This document shows, piece after piece, positions 32,734 through 45,000 of a stretch of DNA of 64,000 bases. This DNA is from an uncultured Clostridia bacterium (GTDB lineage Bacteria; Bacillota; Clostridia; Oscillospirales; Butyricicoccaceae). The notes beneath the pieces were generated by a model, which did not search any database, was not told the origin of the DNA, and saw nothing but the letters and a program-made list of their open reading frames with translations. Location of the stretch: NCBI GenBank assembly GCA_944375715.1, contig CALWAP010000001.1, forward strand, positions 124,001 to 188,000. The letters run 5' to 3'. The position numbers and the translations under genes were made by a program. The stretch's first letter is position 1. Each line of letters begins with the position of its first letter.

Positions 32734-33891
32734 CTACAGCTCGTTAAAATAGAACCTTCCTTCTATCATTACGGCCTTGCATCTCGTCATATTGCTGAAA
32801 GGATGGCCGTCAAATACGGCAAGGTCGGCGTCCTTGCCCGCCTCTATGCTGCCCAGCCTGTTTTCAAGCCCCAAAACCTTTGCGGGATTTATCGTCAGAG
32901 ATTTAAACGCCATTTCCTCTGAAAGGCCGTAGGCCATGGCCAGCCCCACCTCTTCAGGCAGCCAGCGTGTAGCGCTCTGGGCGTCGGCAGTAATGCAAAT
33001 CTCGCACCCGGCCTTTTCCAGCATGGCAGGATTTTCAATCGTGCAGTTCCAGACCTCCATTTTTGAGGGTATCATCCTCAAAGGCCCGACAACACATTTT
33101 GCCTTCTTTTCGGCCAATATATCGGCCACCTTGAAGCCCTCGGTGCAGTGCTCCAGCACATAGTCAAGGCCGAACTCCTCGCTTATCCTTATGGCCGTAA
33201 GGATGTCGTCAGCCCTGTGGCAATGTATACGGCAGCGCATTTCGCCCCTTATAACAGGCACCAGCGGCTCCAGCCTGAAATCCTTTTTAAAGGGCTTTCC
33301 TTCCTTTTCGGCCTCTTCTTTTTCGTTTGCGTACTGCTTTGCACCAAAAAGGGTTTCCCTGAGTATAGCTGCTGTACCCATCCGTGTTATGGGCATTTGC
33401 TTCCTCTGACCGTAAACCCCCTTGGGATTTTCCCCCAGAGCCATTTTCATTACCGTCGTGCCGGGAATTATCAGCTCTTCGGTGCATTTTGCGTCCTTAA
33501 GCTTGACGGCGACACCGGTGCCGCCTATGACATTGCCCGAACCCGGCAGGGTGCAAACCGTCGTAAAACCGCCCTTCCTGGCCTCGGTTATGCCGATACT
33601 TTCGGGGTCAAGGGAGTCCTGCATCCTCACATGGGCCGTGACGGGGGCGCTGCACTCGTTGTCGTCGTCACCGCTTCCCTTAACTCCCGGTTCACCCATG
33701 GCCAGGTGGCTGTGGGCGTCAATAAAGCCCGGGGTGACATACTTGCCCTTCAGGTTGATTACCTCGGCGCCCCCGGGGACCTCGATATTCTGTCCCACAG
33801 CCTTTATAATGCCGCCTTCTATAAGTATAGTTGCCTTTTCGATTAAAGCGTCAGATATCGTGACGGCCCTGCAGTTTGTTAAAGCTGTCAT
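32734..33891 (-). CDS. Amidohydrolase (imidazolonepropionase-like), copy A
   Basis: 385 residues of the metal-dependent amidohydrolase superfamily (TIM barrel with a small beta-sandwich formed by both ends). Metal-site residues are seen as DAHSHL near 60, RIHCHRAD near 218, EHCTEG near 243 and the conserved Asp in ITADAQS near 303. The family hydrolyses C-N bonds in cyclic amides or dipeptides; the exact substrate cannot be read. It is a tandem paralogue of copy B immediately upstream and about three-quarters identical by eye. GGGGG precedes the ATG. It lies 12 nt after copy B. Confidence 0.88.
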   Translation of the reverse strand: MTALTNCRAVTISDALIEKATILIEGGIIKAVGQNIEVPGGAEVINLKGKYVTPGFIDAHSHLAMGEPGVKGSGDDDNECSAPVTAHVRMQDSLDPESIGITEARKGGFTTVCTLPGSGNVIGGTGVAVKLKDAKCTEELIIPGTTVMKMALGENPKGVYGQRKQMPITRMGTAAILRETLFGAKQYANEKEEAEKEGKPFKKDFRLEPLVPVIRGEMRCRIHCHRADDILTAIRISEEFGLDYVLEHCTEGFKVADILAEKKAKCVVGPLRMIPSKMEVWNCTIENPAMLEKAGCEICITADAQSATRWLPEEVGLAMAYGLSEEMAFKSLTINPAKVLGLENRLGSIEAGKDADLAVFDGHPFSNMTRCKAVMIEGRFYFNEL

Positions 33892-33903
33892 TTTATTTGC
33901 CCC

Positions 33904-35064
33904 CTAAAGCTCATTGTGATAGAACTCGCCGTCTATCATCGTGGCCCTGCACCTTGTAAAATTGCTGAAGGGATGGCCGTCAAATATGGCAAGATCGGCA
34001 TCTTTTCCCGCCTCAATGCTGCCTATCCTGTTTTCAAGCCCCAGAACCTTGGCAGGATTAATTGTCAGCGCTTTAAAGGCCATTTCCTCAGAAAGGCCGT
34101 AAGCCATGGCAACACCCACCTCCTCAGGCAGCCAGCGTGTGGCCGTTTCTGCGTCGGCTGTAAGGCTTATCTCGCAGCCTGCCTTTTCCAGCATGGCAGG
34201 ATTTTCAATGGTGCAGTTCCAGACCTCCATTTTGTAAGGGAGCATACGCATGGGGCCGACAACGCACTTTACCTTCTTTTGGGCCAGGATATCGGCTATC
34301 TTGAAGCCCTCGGTGCAATGCTCAAGCACATAATCAAGCCCGAACTCCTCGCTTACCCTTATGGCGGTCATAATATCATCGGCCCTGTGGCAGTGTATGC
34401 GGCAGCGCATTTCACCTTTGACAACGGGCACCAGCGGCTCCAGCTTGAAATCCTTTTTAAATGGCTTCCCTTCCTTTTCGGCCTCTTCTTTCTGCATGGC
34501 ATATTCTTTGGCGTTGAACAGGGTCTCCCTTAAAACGGCGGCATTGCCCATGCGGGTTATGGGCATCTGCTTCCTCTGGCCGTAAACCCCTTTGGGGTTT
34601 TCGCCCAGGGCCATTTTCATCATCTCGGTGCCAGGGATAATGATATCATCTATGCACTTTCCGTCTTTAAGCTTGAATGCAATACCCGTGCCCCCTATGA
34701 TATTGGCCGAGCCCGGCATTGTATAGCAGGTTGTAAAGCCGGCCGTGCGGACCAAAGGTATGGCAATGCCAAAGGGGTCCAGGGCGTCGACTATCCTGAT
34801 ATGGGCCGTAACGGGCGAAGAAACCTCGTTGCCGTCGTCACCGCCTCCTCTGGCCCTGGGCTCTCCCATGGCCGAGAAATGGCAGTGGGCGTCGATAAAT
34901 CCCGGGGTCACATATTTCCCCTTGAGGTTTATGACCCGGGCGTCCTCGGGCAGCTCCACATCCTGCCCTACGGCCTTTATAAGGCCGCCCTCAATAAGTA
35001 TCGTTGCCTTTTCGATCAGGCCGTCAGTTATGGTGACGGCCCTGCAGTTTGTCAAAGCTATCAT
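33904..35064 (-). CDS. Amidohydrolase (imidazolonepropionase-like), copy B (first in operon)
   Basis: 386 residues, paralogue of copy A with the same metal-site motifs: DAHCHF, RIHCHRAD, EHCTEG and LTADAET. Differences concentrate at residues 65-120 (SAMGEPRARGGGDDGNE versus AMGEPGVKGSGDDDNE, and GIAIPLVRTAGFTT), which line the active-site entrance, so the two may have different substrates. ATG at 35062-35064 follows AAGGAGAAG. It starts a three-gene operon with copy A and a GNAT enzyme. Confidence 0.88.
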   Translation of the reverse strand: MIALTNCRAVTITDGLIEKATILIEGGLIKAVGQDVELPEDARVINLKGKYVTPGFIDAHCHFSAMGEPRARGGGDDGNEVSSPVTAHIRIVDALDPFGIAIPLVRTAGFTTCYTMPGSANIIGGTGIAFKLKDGKCIDDIIIPGTEMMKMALGENPKGVYGQRKQMPITRMGNAAVLRETLFNAKEYAMQKEEAEKEGKPFKKDFKLEPLVPVVKGEMRCRIHCHRADDIMTAIRVSEEFGLDYVLEHCTEGFKIADILAQKKVKCVVGPMRMLPYKMEVWNCTIENPAMLEKAGCEISLTADAETATRWLPEEVGVAMAYGLSEEMAFKALTINPAKVLGLENRIGSIEAGKDADLAIFDGHPFSNFTRCRATMIDGEFYHNEL

Positions 35065-35140
35065 ACTTCTTCTCCTTTTCCCGTGATTTTTTATCGGCTA
35101 TGCTGAAAGCATAACATATCACTTAATAAAAGTCCAGAAA

Positions 35141-35166
35141 CAGAAAAGCCGGGCTTGGGCCCGGCT
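35141..35166 (-). terminator. Terminator of the lipoprotein gene
   Basis: AGCCGGGC/GCCCGGCT around a 4-nt loop, followed by TTTTCTGTTT on the minus strand. Confidence 0.75.
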
Positions 35167-35183
35167 CTGAAAATATCACCTGT

Positions 35184-36824
35184 TTACCTTTCAATATACT
35201 GTTCTGCCATTATTCCGCCAAGGGTCGCAATATAATCCCTGACCCCGGGATAAAAACCGAAACTGTTGCGGTTATGATTTAAAAACCGCTCAAGAGCTGT
35301 TTCGAACTCCTGGCCGGACAAAGCCGCGGCAGCTGTTTCGTCGTTTTCACAAATATACATTATATAAAATATATCCTGGCAGCTTGCCAGCGGCATTTCG
35401 CTTATTCTCTCCAAAACCTCGGATTTCATCCCTTCATATTCTTCTTCGCTGCCGGTCACTCTTTTTTCCAGAAAGACTGACAGGTATTTCTCGTCAAAAT
35501 CCTTGTACTCGCCTGCCGCATCAAGGATACTCTTCTTTTCTTCTTCCGAAAGTTCAGCTTTCATAATCCGGCACGTATCCAAAAACAAATGAGCTCTGAA
35601 AAGCCTTCCTTCTGCCCTTATGCCGTTGGATATGTCCTCAGCGGCGGCAGAAACATCTATTTCAACCTGGATACCTGCTCTCGCCGCAATATTATCATAA
35701 AAGATATCTCCTGAAAGCTGCCGGTTGCCGTCAATATATTTTTTTACAGTCTCCTCATCCAGACTGCCCAGGCGATTTAAACATCCCATTGCAAAAAATG
35801 TCATGTCGGGCTCGCTTTCCTCCCATACCACCGGCAGAGCATAAGTACCGTCTGACCTTTCACAGGATGTGAAGAACACATCCGGCCCGGCAGTATCGAA
35901 CTCCCCTCCGCATAATCTTGTAAGCTCCAGCGCCGTAACAACAGCCATCGCGTTGCCCGATATATCGTTTTCCCCGCAAGGGAGGTAACCGTAAGCTCCC
36001 ATGCTGTCGCGATACCCTTCCAGAAGGGTAAGTATCTCGCTGTCCTTCATCATATCTGCAGAAACGGCTTTTCCCGTTACGGCATATTCGTTAAGCATGA
36101 ATATAGGCAAAGTACCCTCTTCGGCATATTTCCTTATCTCGCGGTCATATTCCGCAAAACCCTCCGCCATCAGATCCTCTGCATTTGCCTGAACCCCATA
36201 CTCCTTGTTCATAATATAAGCCATATAAAGATCGCTGTATTTTGAAGAAGGGTTTTCATATACCCTTTGAGATATATCCGACATCATAGCCTGCCCGGCT
36301 TTATCACCGTCATATTCAAGATTCAAAAGTTCACATATTTCAATCGCATAGTAAAAATCGGCAAAGTTTCCAAACGGCCCGCCTTCCTCAAACTTTAAAA
36401 TTTCATTAAGCCGCGTATTTTCCGAAACTGCTTTCAAAAGCTCCCTATCCTCTTTAACGCTTTCGTATGTACAGGAGATATCAAGCCAAAGGCCCCATAT
36501 GTCATCATTTGCCTTTATTTGCTCCTCCAGGGAAGGGGTGTATTGCACATTTTCGTTTCTTAAACTCAGTTTCCGGTTGCGATCCTTTCTGCCCGTCAGG
36601 TCAAAATACTTCCTGGCGTAATAGGTCATATAACTAAATGCAGGCCGTTCTTCGGGCATATCGTAAAATCCGCCGTCAAATCTCGCATAACAGGCGATTC
36701 TTTCGGCCCTGTCATCAGGTATCTCTTTCTTGTCTCCCCATTCTATTTCCTCAGTGTTCCCTGTGCATGCCGACAAATTGAAAACTGCGGCCAGCAAAAA
36801 AACAACGCTGATAAATCTTTTCAT
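35184..36824 (-). CDS. Large lipoprotein of unknown function, helical repeat-like
   Basis: 546 residues. A type-II signal peptide ends in the lipobox LSAC with Cys20 as lipidation site, so it should be membrane-anchored outside the cell. The rest is acidic and helical. The segment GGFYDMPEERPAFSYMTYYA and later SDGTYALPVVWEE...TFFAMGCLNRLG resemble the alpha/alpha-toroid repeats of prenyltransferase-like and terpenoid-cyclase-like proteins, but I cannot assign a function. AAGGAGG precedes the ATG at 36822-36824. A long leader with a perfect hairpin and a possible tiny ORF lies upstream. Confidence 0.8.
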   Translation of the reverse strand: MKRFISVVFLLAAVFNLSACTGNTEEIEWGDKKEIPDDRAERIACYARFDGGFYDMPEERPAFSYMTYYARKYFDLTGRKDRNRKLSLRNENVQYTPSLEEQIKANDDIWGLWLDISCTYESVKEDRELLKAVSENTRLNEILKFEEGGPFGNFADFYYAIEICELLNLEYDGDKAGQAMMSDISQRVYENPSSKYSDLYMAYIMNKEYGVQANAEDLMAEGFAEYDREIRKYAEEGTLPIFMLNEYAVTGKAVSADMMKDSEILTLLEGYRDSMGAYGYLPCGENDISGNAMAVVTALELTRLCGGEFDTAGPDVFFTSCERSDGTYALPVVWEESEPDMTFFAMGCLNRLGSLDEETVKKYIDGNRQLSGDIFYDNIAARAGIQVEIDVSAAAEDISNGIRAEGRLFRAHLFLDTCRIMKAELSEEEKKSILDAAGEYKDFDEKYLSVFLEKRVTGSEEEYEGMKSEVLERISEMPLASCQDIFYIMYICENDETAAAALSGQEFETALERFLNHNRNSFGFYPGVRDYIATLGGIMAEQYIER

Positions 36825-36845
36825 AAAAAGCCTCCTTTATATTGC

Positions 36846-36876
36846 AGGACAGGAATCCTAAACGGATTCCTGTCCT
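36846..36876. repeat. Perfect 13-bp inverted repeat before the lipoprotein gene
   Basis: AGGACAGGAATCC and GGATTCCTGTCCT flank TAAAC; the outer ATTGC/GCAAT nearly extends it. No U tract follows. It sits 7 nt before the ribosome-binding site of the lipoprotein gene, where it could affect translation or bind a regulator. Confidence 0.55.
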
Positions 36877-36890
36877 ATAAATGCAATACG

Positions 36891-36995
36891 TTAAATTACA
36901 TCTTCGATAGAAAACATTACCGATGACGTTGGATAATAAACCTGGGTGTTATTTATTCTAACTGTTCCGTTTACGCTATGCACCATCTCTGTCAA
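36891..36995 (-). CDS. Possible tiny ORF (34 aa from TTG or 31 aa from ATG) or gene remnant
   Basis: The minus-strand frame between stops at 37032-37034 and 36891-36893 encodes a protein-like peptide with start choices TTG at 36995 or ATG at 36986; the shorter form begins MVHSVNGTVRINNT and ends FSIEDVI. The ribosome-binding site is weak (GGAAG ten nt before the ATG). It lies in the leader of the lipoprotein gene, downstream of its promoter. It may be a true small protein, or the truncated 3' end of a lost gene. Confidence 0.3.
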   Translation of the reverse strand: MTEMVHSVNGTVRINNTQVYYPTSSVMFSIEDVI

Positions 36996-37149
36996 ACTTC
37001 CGCCATGAAGTTGTCCGTAAATTTTATTGATTCAGGCGCTTAAACAATAATTTTACCGGTTCCTTTTCACAGGCAAATAAAAATCATTATGTATCAATAT
37101 GATAATAAATAAACATTGTAATCACAACCTTTTTATCATTTTCACTTAG

Positions 37150-37178
37150 AGTATATCATAAATATTTCTATATGTAAA
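37150..37178 (-). promoter_or_regulatory. Promoter upstream of the lipoprotein gene
   Basis: Minus strand: -35 TTTACA (37173-37178), 17-bp spacer, -10 TATACT (37150-37155). The leader to 36824 is ~320 nt and includes the hairpin and the possible tiny ORF. Confidence 0.6.
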
Positions 37179-37207
37179 CAATTTAATAACATATTGAGGC
37201 TCAAATC

Positions 37208-37240
37208 GCAAAAAAAGGACGGACCCAAAGGTCCGTCCTC
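37208..37240 (-). terminator. Terminator of the rpoBC-str operon after tuf
   Basis: AGGACGGACC/GGTCCGTCCT with a 4-nt loop, followed by eight T on the minus strand, 18 nt past tuf. Confidence 0.9.
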
Positions 37241-37257
37241 AAAGTGTGTAGTTTTAA

Positions 37258-38460
<1,203 letters not shown>

Positions 38461-38572
38461 TATTCTTCCTCCTTGGTGATAACAAAGTAATTTTCATGAA
38501 ATGAGTAACCATTTCATATTTTATATGATTGCGGCAAAAAAAGCAACCATTATTTCACCGAAAACGCCAAAA

Positions 38573-40642
38573 CTACTTGCGTTCGATGAGTTTATCCTGT
38601 ATGGATTTGGGAACCTCGGCGTAATGGCTGGGCTCCATTGTATACTGTCCACGTCCCTGTGTGCGGGAACGCATATCGGTGGCGTATCCGAACATCTCCG
38701 AAAGGGGCACAAAAGCGTTGATCTGCTGGGCTCCGCTGCGGGCTTCCATACCCTGGATCTGGCCGCGGCGGGAGCTCAGGTCGCCTATGACGTCGCCCAT
38801 ATACTCCTCGGGAACAATAACCGATACCTTCATGATAGGCTCGGTCAGGACGGGATCGGCCTTCTTCATGGCCTCTTTGAAAGCCATGGAACCGGCGATC
38901 TTAAAGGCCATTTCAGAGGAGTCGACCTCGTGATAAGATCCGTCATACAGCGTGACCTTGCAGTCGACGACGGGATAACCCGCCAAGACTCCGGCCTGCA
39001 TGGCCCCCTGGATACCGGCGTCGACCGCAGGGATATACTCCTTGGGAATGGCGCCGCCGACGACCTTATTGATGAATTCATAACCCTTGCCCGGCTCATT
39101 AGGCTCAAGTATGATCTTGACATGACCGTACTGACCTTTACCGCCCGACTGACGGGCATACTTCTGGTCGACATCGGCGCTCTTACGGATAGTCTCCTTA
39201 TAAGCGACCTGAGGATTGCCGACGTTGGCCTCGACCTTGAACTCACGCAGAAGCCTGTCAACGATTATCTCAAGGTGGAGCTCACCCATACCGGCGATGA
39301 TGGTCTGTCCCGTTTCCTCGTCGGTGTAGGTCTTAAAGGTGGGGTCTTCTTCGGCCAGCTTGGCAAGGGCAATGCCCATCTTCTCCTGGCCGGCCTTGGT
39401 CTTGGGCTCGATGGCGACCCTGATAACAGGATCGGGGAACTCCATTGACTCAAGGATTATGGGTGCCTTTTCATCGCACAGCGTATCGCCTGTGGTCGTG
39501 TCCTTAAGGCCGACGGCTGCGGCGATATCACCCGAATAGACCATCTGCAGGTCTTCGCGGTGGTTGGCGTGCATCAAAAGTATGCGTCCGATACGCTCCC
39601 TCTTGCCCTTGGTGGAATTGAGCACCGAGGAACCCGTGGCCAGCGTGCCGGAATATACCCTGAAGAAGCACAGCTTTCCGACATAGGGGTCGGTTATAAT
39701 CTTGAAGGCCAGGGCCGAGAAAGGCTCATCATCCGAAGGATGGCGGCAGCTTTCTTCACCCGTTTCGGGGTCAACGCCGTCAATGGCCTTCTTGTCAAGG
39801 GGCGAAGGCATGTAATCGACGATAGCGTCGAGCAGCTTCTGAACACCCTTGTTCCTGTAAGAAGTACCGCAGGTAACAGGAACTATCTTTACAGCCAGAG
39901 TGGCGGCACGGATAGCCTTCTTTATATCCTCTTCGGGGATTTCCTCACCCTCAAGGTACTTCATCATTATTTCATCATCAAACTCCGAAATTGCCTCAAG
40001 CATGTTTGTGCGGTAATCCTCCGCCTTCTCCTTGAGGTCATCGGGGATTTCTTCCTGTCTGATATCCTTGCCCACATCATCATAGTAGACATAAGCTTTC
40101 ATCTCGACAAGATCTATTATACCCTTAAAGGTATCTTCCGAACCGATAGGCAGCTGAATGGGAACGGCATTGCATTTAAGCCTTTCCTTCATCATATCGA
40201 CGACCCTGTAAAAATCGGCGCCCATAATGTCCATCTTATTGACATATGCCATTCTGGGTACACCGTACTTGTCGGCCTGGTGCCAGACGGTCTCAGACTG
40301 AGGCTCAACGCCGCCCTTGGCGCAGAGCACTGTCACCGAACCATCAAGGACTCTCAGCGAACGCTCAACCTCGACTGTAAAGTCGACATGGCCCGGGGTG
40401 TCGATTATATTTATCCTGTTGCCCTTCCACACACATGTGGTGGCGGCGGAAGTAATGGTAATGCCTCTCTCCTGCTCCTGAGCCATGTAGTCCATGGTCG
40501 CAGTGCCCTCGTGAGTTTCACCGATCTTGTGATTAACGCCGGTATAAAACAAAATACGCTCCGTGGTAGTCGTCTTGCCGGCATCAATGTGAGCCATGAT
40601 ACCAATATTTCTTGTCAATTCCAAAGGATATTGCCTTGGCAT
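38573..40642 (-). CDS. fusA: Elongation factor G
   Basis: 689 residues, full length. It begins with the G domain ([21 protein letters not shown]) and has the domain IV tip [20 protein letters not shown] sequence, here [17 protein letters not shown]. It translocates tRNA and mRNA on the ribosome. It lies between rpsG (28 nt upstream) and tuf. GGAG precedes the ATG. Confidence 0.98.
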   Translation of the reverse strand: MPRQYPLELTRNIGIMAHIDAGKTTTTERILFYTGVNHKIGETHEGTATMDYMAQEQERGITITSAATTCVWKGNRINIIDTPGHVDFTVEVERSLRVLDGSVTVLCAKGGVEPQSETVWHQADKYGVPRMAYVNKMDIMGADFYRVVDMMKERLKCNAVPIQLPIGSEDTFKGIIDLVEMKAYVYYDDVGKDIRQEEIPDDLKEKAEDYRTNMLEAISEFDDEIMMKYLEGEEIPEEDIKKAIRAATLAVKIVPVTCGTSYRNKGVQKLLDAIVDYMPSPLDKKAIDGVDPETGEESCRHPSDDEPFSALAFKIITDPYVGKLCFFRVYSGTLATGSSVLNSTKGKRERIGRILLMHANHREDLQMVYSGDIAAAVGLKDTTTGDTLCDEKAPIILESMEFPDPVIRVAIEPKTKAGQEKMGIALAKLAEEDPTFKTYTDEETGQTIIAGMGELHLEIIVDRLLREFKVEANVGNPQVAYKETIRKSADVDQKYARQSGGKGQYGHVKIILEPNEPGKGYEFINKVVGGAIPKEYIPAVDAGIQGAMQAGVLAGYPVVDCKVTLYDGSYHEVDSSEMAFKIAGSMAFKEAMKKADPVLTEPIMKVSVIVPEEYMGDVIGDLSSRRGQIQGMEARSGAQQINAFVPLSEMFGYATDMRSRTQGRGQYTMEPSHYAEVPKSIQDKLIERK

Positions 40643-40670
40643 CTGTTTCTCCTTTCAGCGGTGTCGCTAA

Positions 40671-41141
40671 TTACCAGCGGAAATGGGCAAAAGCCTTGTT
40701 GGCCTCGGCCATCTTGTGCGTATCCTCACGCTTTTTAACAGCTCCGCCGGTGCCGTTGACGGCATCCATGATCTCGCCGGCGAGGCGCTCCTTCATGGTT
40801 CTTTCGTTACGGCTCCTTGCGTATGTGGTTATCCAGCGCAGGCCGAGTGTCTGCCTTCTCTCGGGCCTGACTTCCATAGGCACCTGGTATGTGGCGCCAC
40901 CGACACGCCTTGCCTTGATTTCAAGGGCGGGCATGACAGCTTCCATAGCCTGCTCAAATACCTCGGCAGGATCCTTCTGGGTCTTTTCTTTTACAATTTC
41001 AAACGCATCGTAAACGATCTTCTGGGCAATACCCTTCTTACCGTCGAGCATGATGTTGTTGATGAGCTTGGTTACAAGCTTCGAGTTGTAAAGCGGATCC
41101 GGAAGAACATCCCTCACAGGGACAAATCCTCTTCTGGGCAC
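40671..41141 (-). CDS. rpsG: 30S ribosomal protein S7
   Basis: 156 residues, the standard S7 length. The start is GTG at 41139-41141, giving [21 protein letters not shown] after the start codon, with AAGGAGGG upstream; the longer frame to 41183 adds 14 residues absent from S7. It binds the 3' major domain of 16S rRNA and nucleates the 30S head. It is part of the str operon. Confidence 0.97.
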   Translation of the reverse strand: MPRRGFVPVRDVLPDPLYNSKLVTKLINNIMLDGKKGIAQKIVYDAFEIVKEKTQKDPAEVFEQAMEAVMPALEIKARRVGGATYQVPMEVRPERRQTLGLRWITTYARSRNERTMKERLAGEIMDAVNGTGGAVKKREDTHKMAEANKAFAHFRW

Positions 41142-41298
41142 TTTGCTTCCCTCCTTCATAGAAATGATTTCATAGGTACTCAAAAGTAACTTCTGCTTCT
41201 GTCAGCGCCGTGACCCGTTTACAACATATAAAAAATATATATAAACGTCGGTCAAGCGTCTGCTTTGCGACTTTCTTTTCTACCTTAAAGTTTAGGAC

Positions 41299-41721
41299 TT
41301 ATTTTTTACCGGCCTTGGGGCGCTTTGCGCCGTACTTGGAACGCGCCTGCATGCGGCCGTTGACACCCTGCGTATCCAGAGTACCCCTGATGATGTGGTA
41401 CCTGACGCCGGGGAGATCCTTAACGCGTCCTCCTCTTACCATAACAACCGAGTGCTCCTGCAGGTTATGGCCTACTCCGGGGATATATCCCCACACTTCC
41501 ATTCCGTTGGTCAGCTTGACACGGGCGACCTTCCTCAAAGCAGAGTTAGGCTTTTTGGGGGTCATTGTCTTGACAGTGGTGCAGACTCCTCTCTTCTGGG
41601 GAGAAGACAGATCGATCTGGGCCTTCTTCTTTGTGTTATAGCCCTTCTGCAGAGCGGGAGCAGTCGACTTATAAATGGTCGTCTCCCTGCCTTTTCTGAC
41701 AAGCTGGTTAAATGTCGGCAT
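41299..41721 (-). CDS. rpsL: 30S ribosomal protein S12
   Basis: 140 residues. The conserved decoding-site segments [11 protein letters not shown] and [16 protein letters not shown] are present; Lys residues here correspond to the streptomycin-sensitive form. It is an essential small-subunit protein. AAGGAGG precedes the ATG. The 157-nt gap to rpsG shows no clear terminator. Confidence 0.98.
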   Translation of the reverse strand: MPTFNQLVRKGRETTIYKSTAPALQKGYNTKKKAQIDLSSPQKRGVCTTVKTMTPKKPNSALRKVARVKLTNGMEVWGYIPGVGHNLQEHSVVMVRGGRVKDLPGVRYHIIRGTLDTQGVNGRMQARSKYGAKRPKAGKK

Positions 41722-41785
41722 GATTTTCCTCCTTCTTTAATTGATTTTTTGCTTTATATATTTCGGGCTCAGCCCGTTAAAGCCG

Positions 41786-42028
41786 TTATTTCAAAAGGGC
41801 GGCAGCCGAAGCGCCGACTCTTATACCGCAGGCCTTTCCCAGCTCTTTCATGCTTGGAACATAACAGCTGGAAACGCCGTATTGCTCACACAGCTTTGAA
41901 AGTTCAAGCCGAAGACGCGTTTCCGCGTCTTCGGCTATATAAACTGCTTCAGCACTGCCGGTCAAAACGGCGCGCCTGGTTTGCTTGATACCGGTGACTT
42001 TTCTGCCCTTTGCAAGCTCTGAAAGCAT
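41786..42028 (-). CDS. Ribosomal L7Ae/L30e-family protein (YbxF-like)
   Basis: 80 residues of the L7Ae/L30e/S12e RNA-binding fold. It corresponds to YbxF, which binds kink-turn RNA and associates with ribosomes in Bacillus and is encoded between rpoC and rpsL throughout Firmicutes, as here. KQTRRAVLTGSAEAVYIAED and the GKACGIRVGASAAALL end are the fold's hallmarks. The start codon follows a GGAGG site. Confidence 0.92.
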   Translation of the reverse strand: MLSELAKGRKVTGIKQTRRAVLTGSAEAVYIAEDAETRLRLELSKLCEQYGVSSCYVPSMKELGKACGIRVGASAAALLK

Positions 42029-42079
42029 AATTTCCCTCCAATACGCCTGCAGTTCTAAATTATACTATATCGCCGGGCG

Positions 42080-45000
42080 TTAGTCAACCATATTTACCAC
42101 TTCTTCATAGGAAACATCATTGTACTCATCGACGCCGCTGCCGGCAGGGATAAGTTTTCCTATGATGACATTTTCCTTAAGCCCCTGCAGGGGATCGATC
42201 TTGCCCTTTATGGCAGCATCTGTCAGAACCCTTGTGGTTTCCTGGAAGGAAGCTGCTGACAGGAAGCTTTCAGTGGCAAGAGATGCCTTTGTTATGCCCA
42301 TCAGCGTAGGAGCGCAGGTTGCAGGTTCCATTTCCAGTCCCAGAGCCTCAGCCTTGGCTTTAAGCTCACGGTTGGCATTTTCAAACTCAAACATATCGAT
42401 TACCGATCCGGGCAGCAGGTCGGTATCGCCGGCCTCCTCTACCCTGACCTTCTTCATCATCTGACGGACAATAACCTCGATATGGCGATCATTGATATCA
42501 ACGCCCTGCTGGCGGTAAACCCTCTGAACTTCCTGGATAAGATAATCGTGAACGGCGGCCACATCCCTGGTCTTAAGGACATCATGGGGATTCAAGGGGC
42601 CGTCGGTAAGCGCCTGGCCCTTTTCTACCCTGTCGCCCTCCTGCACCCTGAGGATTATGTTGGCAGCTATGGGATAGGTCTTGGAATTGCCGTTTTCGTC
42701 ATCGGTTATTATGACATTGTGTATAGTTCCGCGTTTTCCCTCTTCTATGCGTACCGTGCCGGAAATTTCTGACAAAACAGCCGCTTTTTTGGGTTTCCTG
42801 GCCTCGAACAGCTCCTCGACCCTCGGAAGACCCTGGGTAATGTCGCCGCCGGCGATACCGCCCGTGTGGAATGTACGCATTGTCAGCTGCGTGCCCGGCT
42901 CGCCTATCGACTGAGCGGCTATGATTCCGACCGCTTCGCCGATGCCGATAGGCTCGTCTGAAGCCAGGTTTGAACCGTAGCACTTGGCGCATATGCCGTG
43001 CTGGGCATGGCACTTAAGGACACTTCTGATATAGACCTTGTCTATTCCGGCGCCAATGATCTTCTTGGCATCGTCCTCGTTCATCAGTTTATCCTTGGAA
43101 ACCAAAACCTCGCCGGTCTTGGGATCAAGAACATCGTAAACGGGATATCTGCCCACTATCCTGTCGGCGAAAGGCTCTATGACCTGGTTGCCGTCGGTTA
43201 TCTCGTGAATCCAGATTCCCTCTTCCGTTCCGCAGTCGTCCTCCCTTATAATGACCTCCTGGGAAACATCGACAAGCCTCCTTGTAAGGTAGCCCGAGTC
43301 GGCTGTTCTCAGAGCCGTATCGGCCAGACCTTTACGGGCGCCTCGGGAAGAAATAAAGTATTCCAGAACTGTCAGACCTTCACGGAAGTTGGCCTTTATG
43401 GGCAGCTCAATGGTCTTACCTGCCGTATTGGCCATCAGTCCGCGCATACCGGCCAGCTGGCGAATCTGGTTGATGCTGCCTCGAGCACCCGAAGTCGACA
43501 TCATGTATATAGGATTGAAATTGTCAAGGTTATCTATCATGGCCTTGGTGACGTCCTTGGTCGTCTGGTCCCACTGAGCTATGACCAGGCGGTAACGTTC
43601 GTCATCGGTGATAAGGCCGCGCTTGAACTGCCTGTCAATGGCGGCAACCCTCTTTTCAGTCTCGGCGACCAGGGTATACTTGGCATCGGGTATCGACATA
43701 TCGGCAGCCGAAACGGTCAGAGCACCTTTTGTCGAATACTTGTAGCCCAGCTCCTTGACCTTGTCAAGCACCTCGGCTGTGGGGGCAAAACCGTGCTTTT
43801 TGATACAGGCCGTGATTATCTTCCCAAGCTCCTTCTTGCCGGTGGTAAATGTGACCTCCAGGTCAAAGCGCCTTTCGGGGTCGGTCCTGTCGACAAATCC
43901 CAGATCCTGGGGCAGAGCTGCGTTGAAAATAAGCCTGCCGACCGTAGCGTCAATTATTTTGCTCTGCTTCTGGCCGTCGAACTCTTTCCAGACCTTGACC
44001 TTAATGGGAGAGTGGATGCCGACGACACCATTGTCATAAGCCAGAAGGGCCTCGTCGATATCGGAGAAGACCTTACCTGTGCCTTCCTCCTCGCGGTCGA
44101 TGGTCAGGTAGTAAACGCCAAGAACGATATCCTGGTTAGGCACAGCAACGGGCGATCCGTCCTGAGGCTTCAGAAGGTTGTTGGCAGACAGCATAAGCAG
44201 CCTGGCCTCAGCCTGGGCTTCGGCCGAAAGGGGCACATGAACGGCCATCTGGTCACCGTCAAAGTCGGCGTTGAAGGCTGTACAGACCAGAGGATGCAGC
44301 TTAATGGCCCTGCCCTCGACCAGAATAGGCTCGAAGGCCTGTATACCCAAACGGTGCAGCGTAGGCGCACGGTTAAGCATTACAGGATGGTCTTTGATAA
44401 CGCACTCCAAAGCATCCCAGACCTCTGTACGGGTTTTTTCGACCATCTTCTTTGCGCTCTTAATATTGTTGGCCTTGCCGTCCTCGACAAGCTTCTTCAT
44501 GACAAAGGGCTTGAAGAGCTCCAAAGCCATTTCCTTGGGCAGGCCGCACTGATATATCTTGAGTTCGGGGCCGACGACTATGACCGAACGGCCGGAATAG
44601 TCGACACGCTTGCCCAGAAGGTTCTGCCTGAACCTTCCCTGCTTGCCCTTGAGCATGTCGGAAAGGGATTTAAGGGGCCTGTTGTTGGGGCCGGTTACGG
44701 GGCGTCCCCTGCGGCCGTTATCGATAAGGGCGTCGACCGCTTCCTGAAGCATGCGCTTTTCATTGCGGACGATTATATCGGGAGCACCCAGCTCCAAAAG
44801 CCTCTTAAGGCGGTTATTCCTGTTGATGACCCTTCTGTAAAGGTCGTTTAAGTCGGAGGTTGCAAATCTGCCGCCGTCCAGCTGTACCATAGGTCTGAGC
44901 TCGGGAGGGATAACAGGGACCGCATCCAGGATCATCCACTCGGGCCTGTTGCCCGAAAGCCTGAAGGCCTCGACTACCTCCAGCCTCTTTGTTATCCTGG

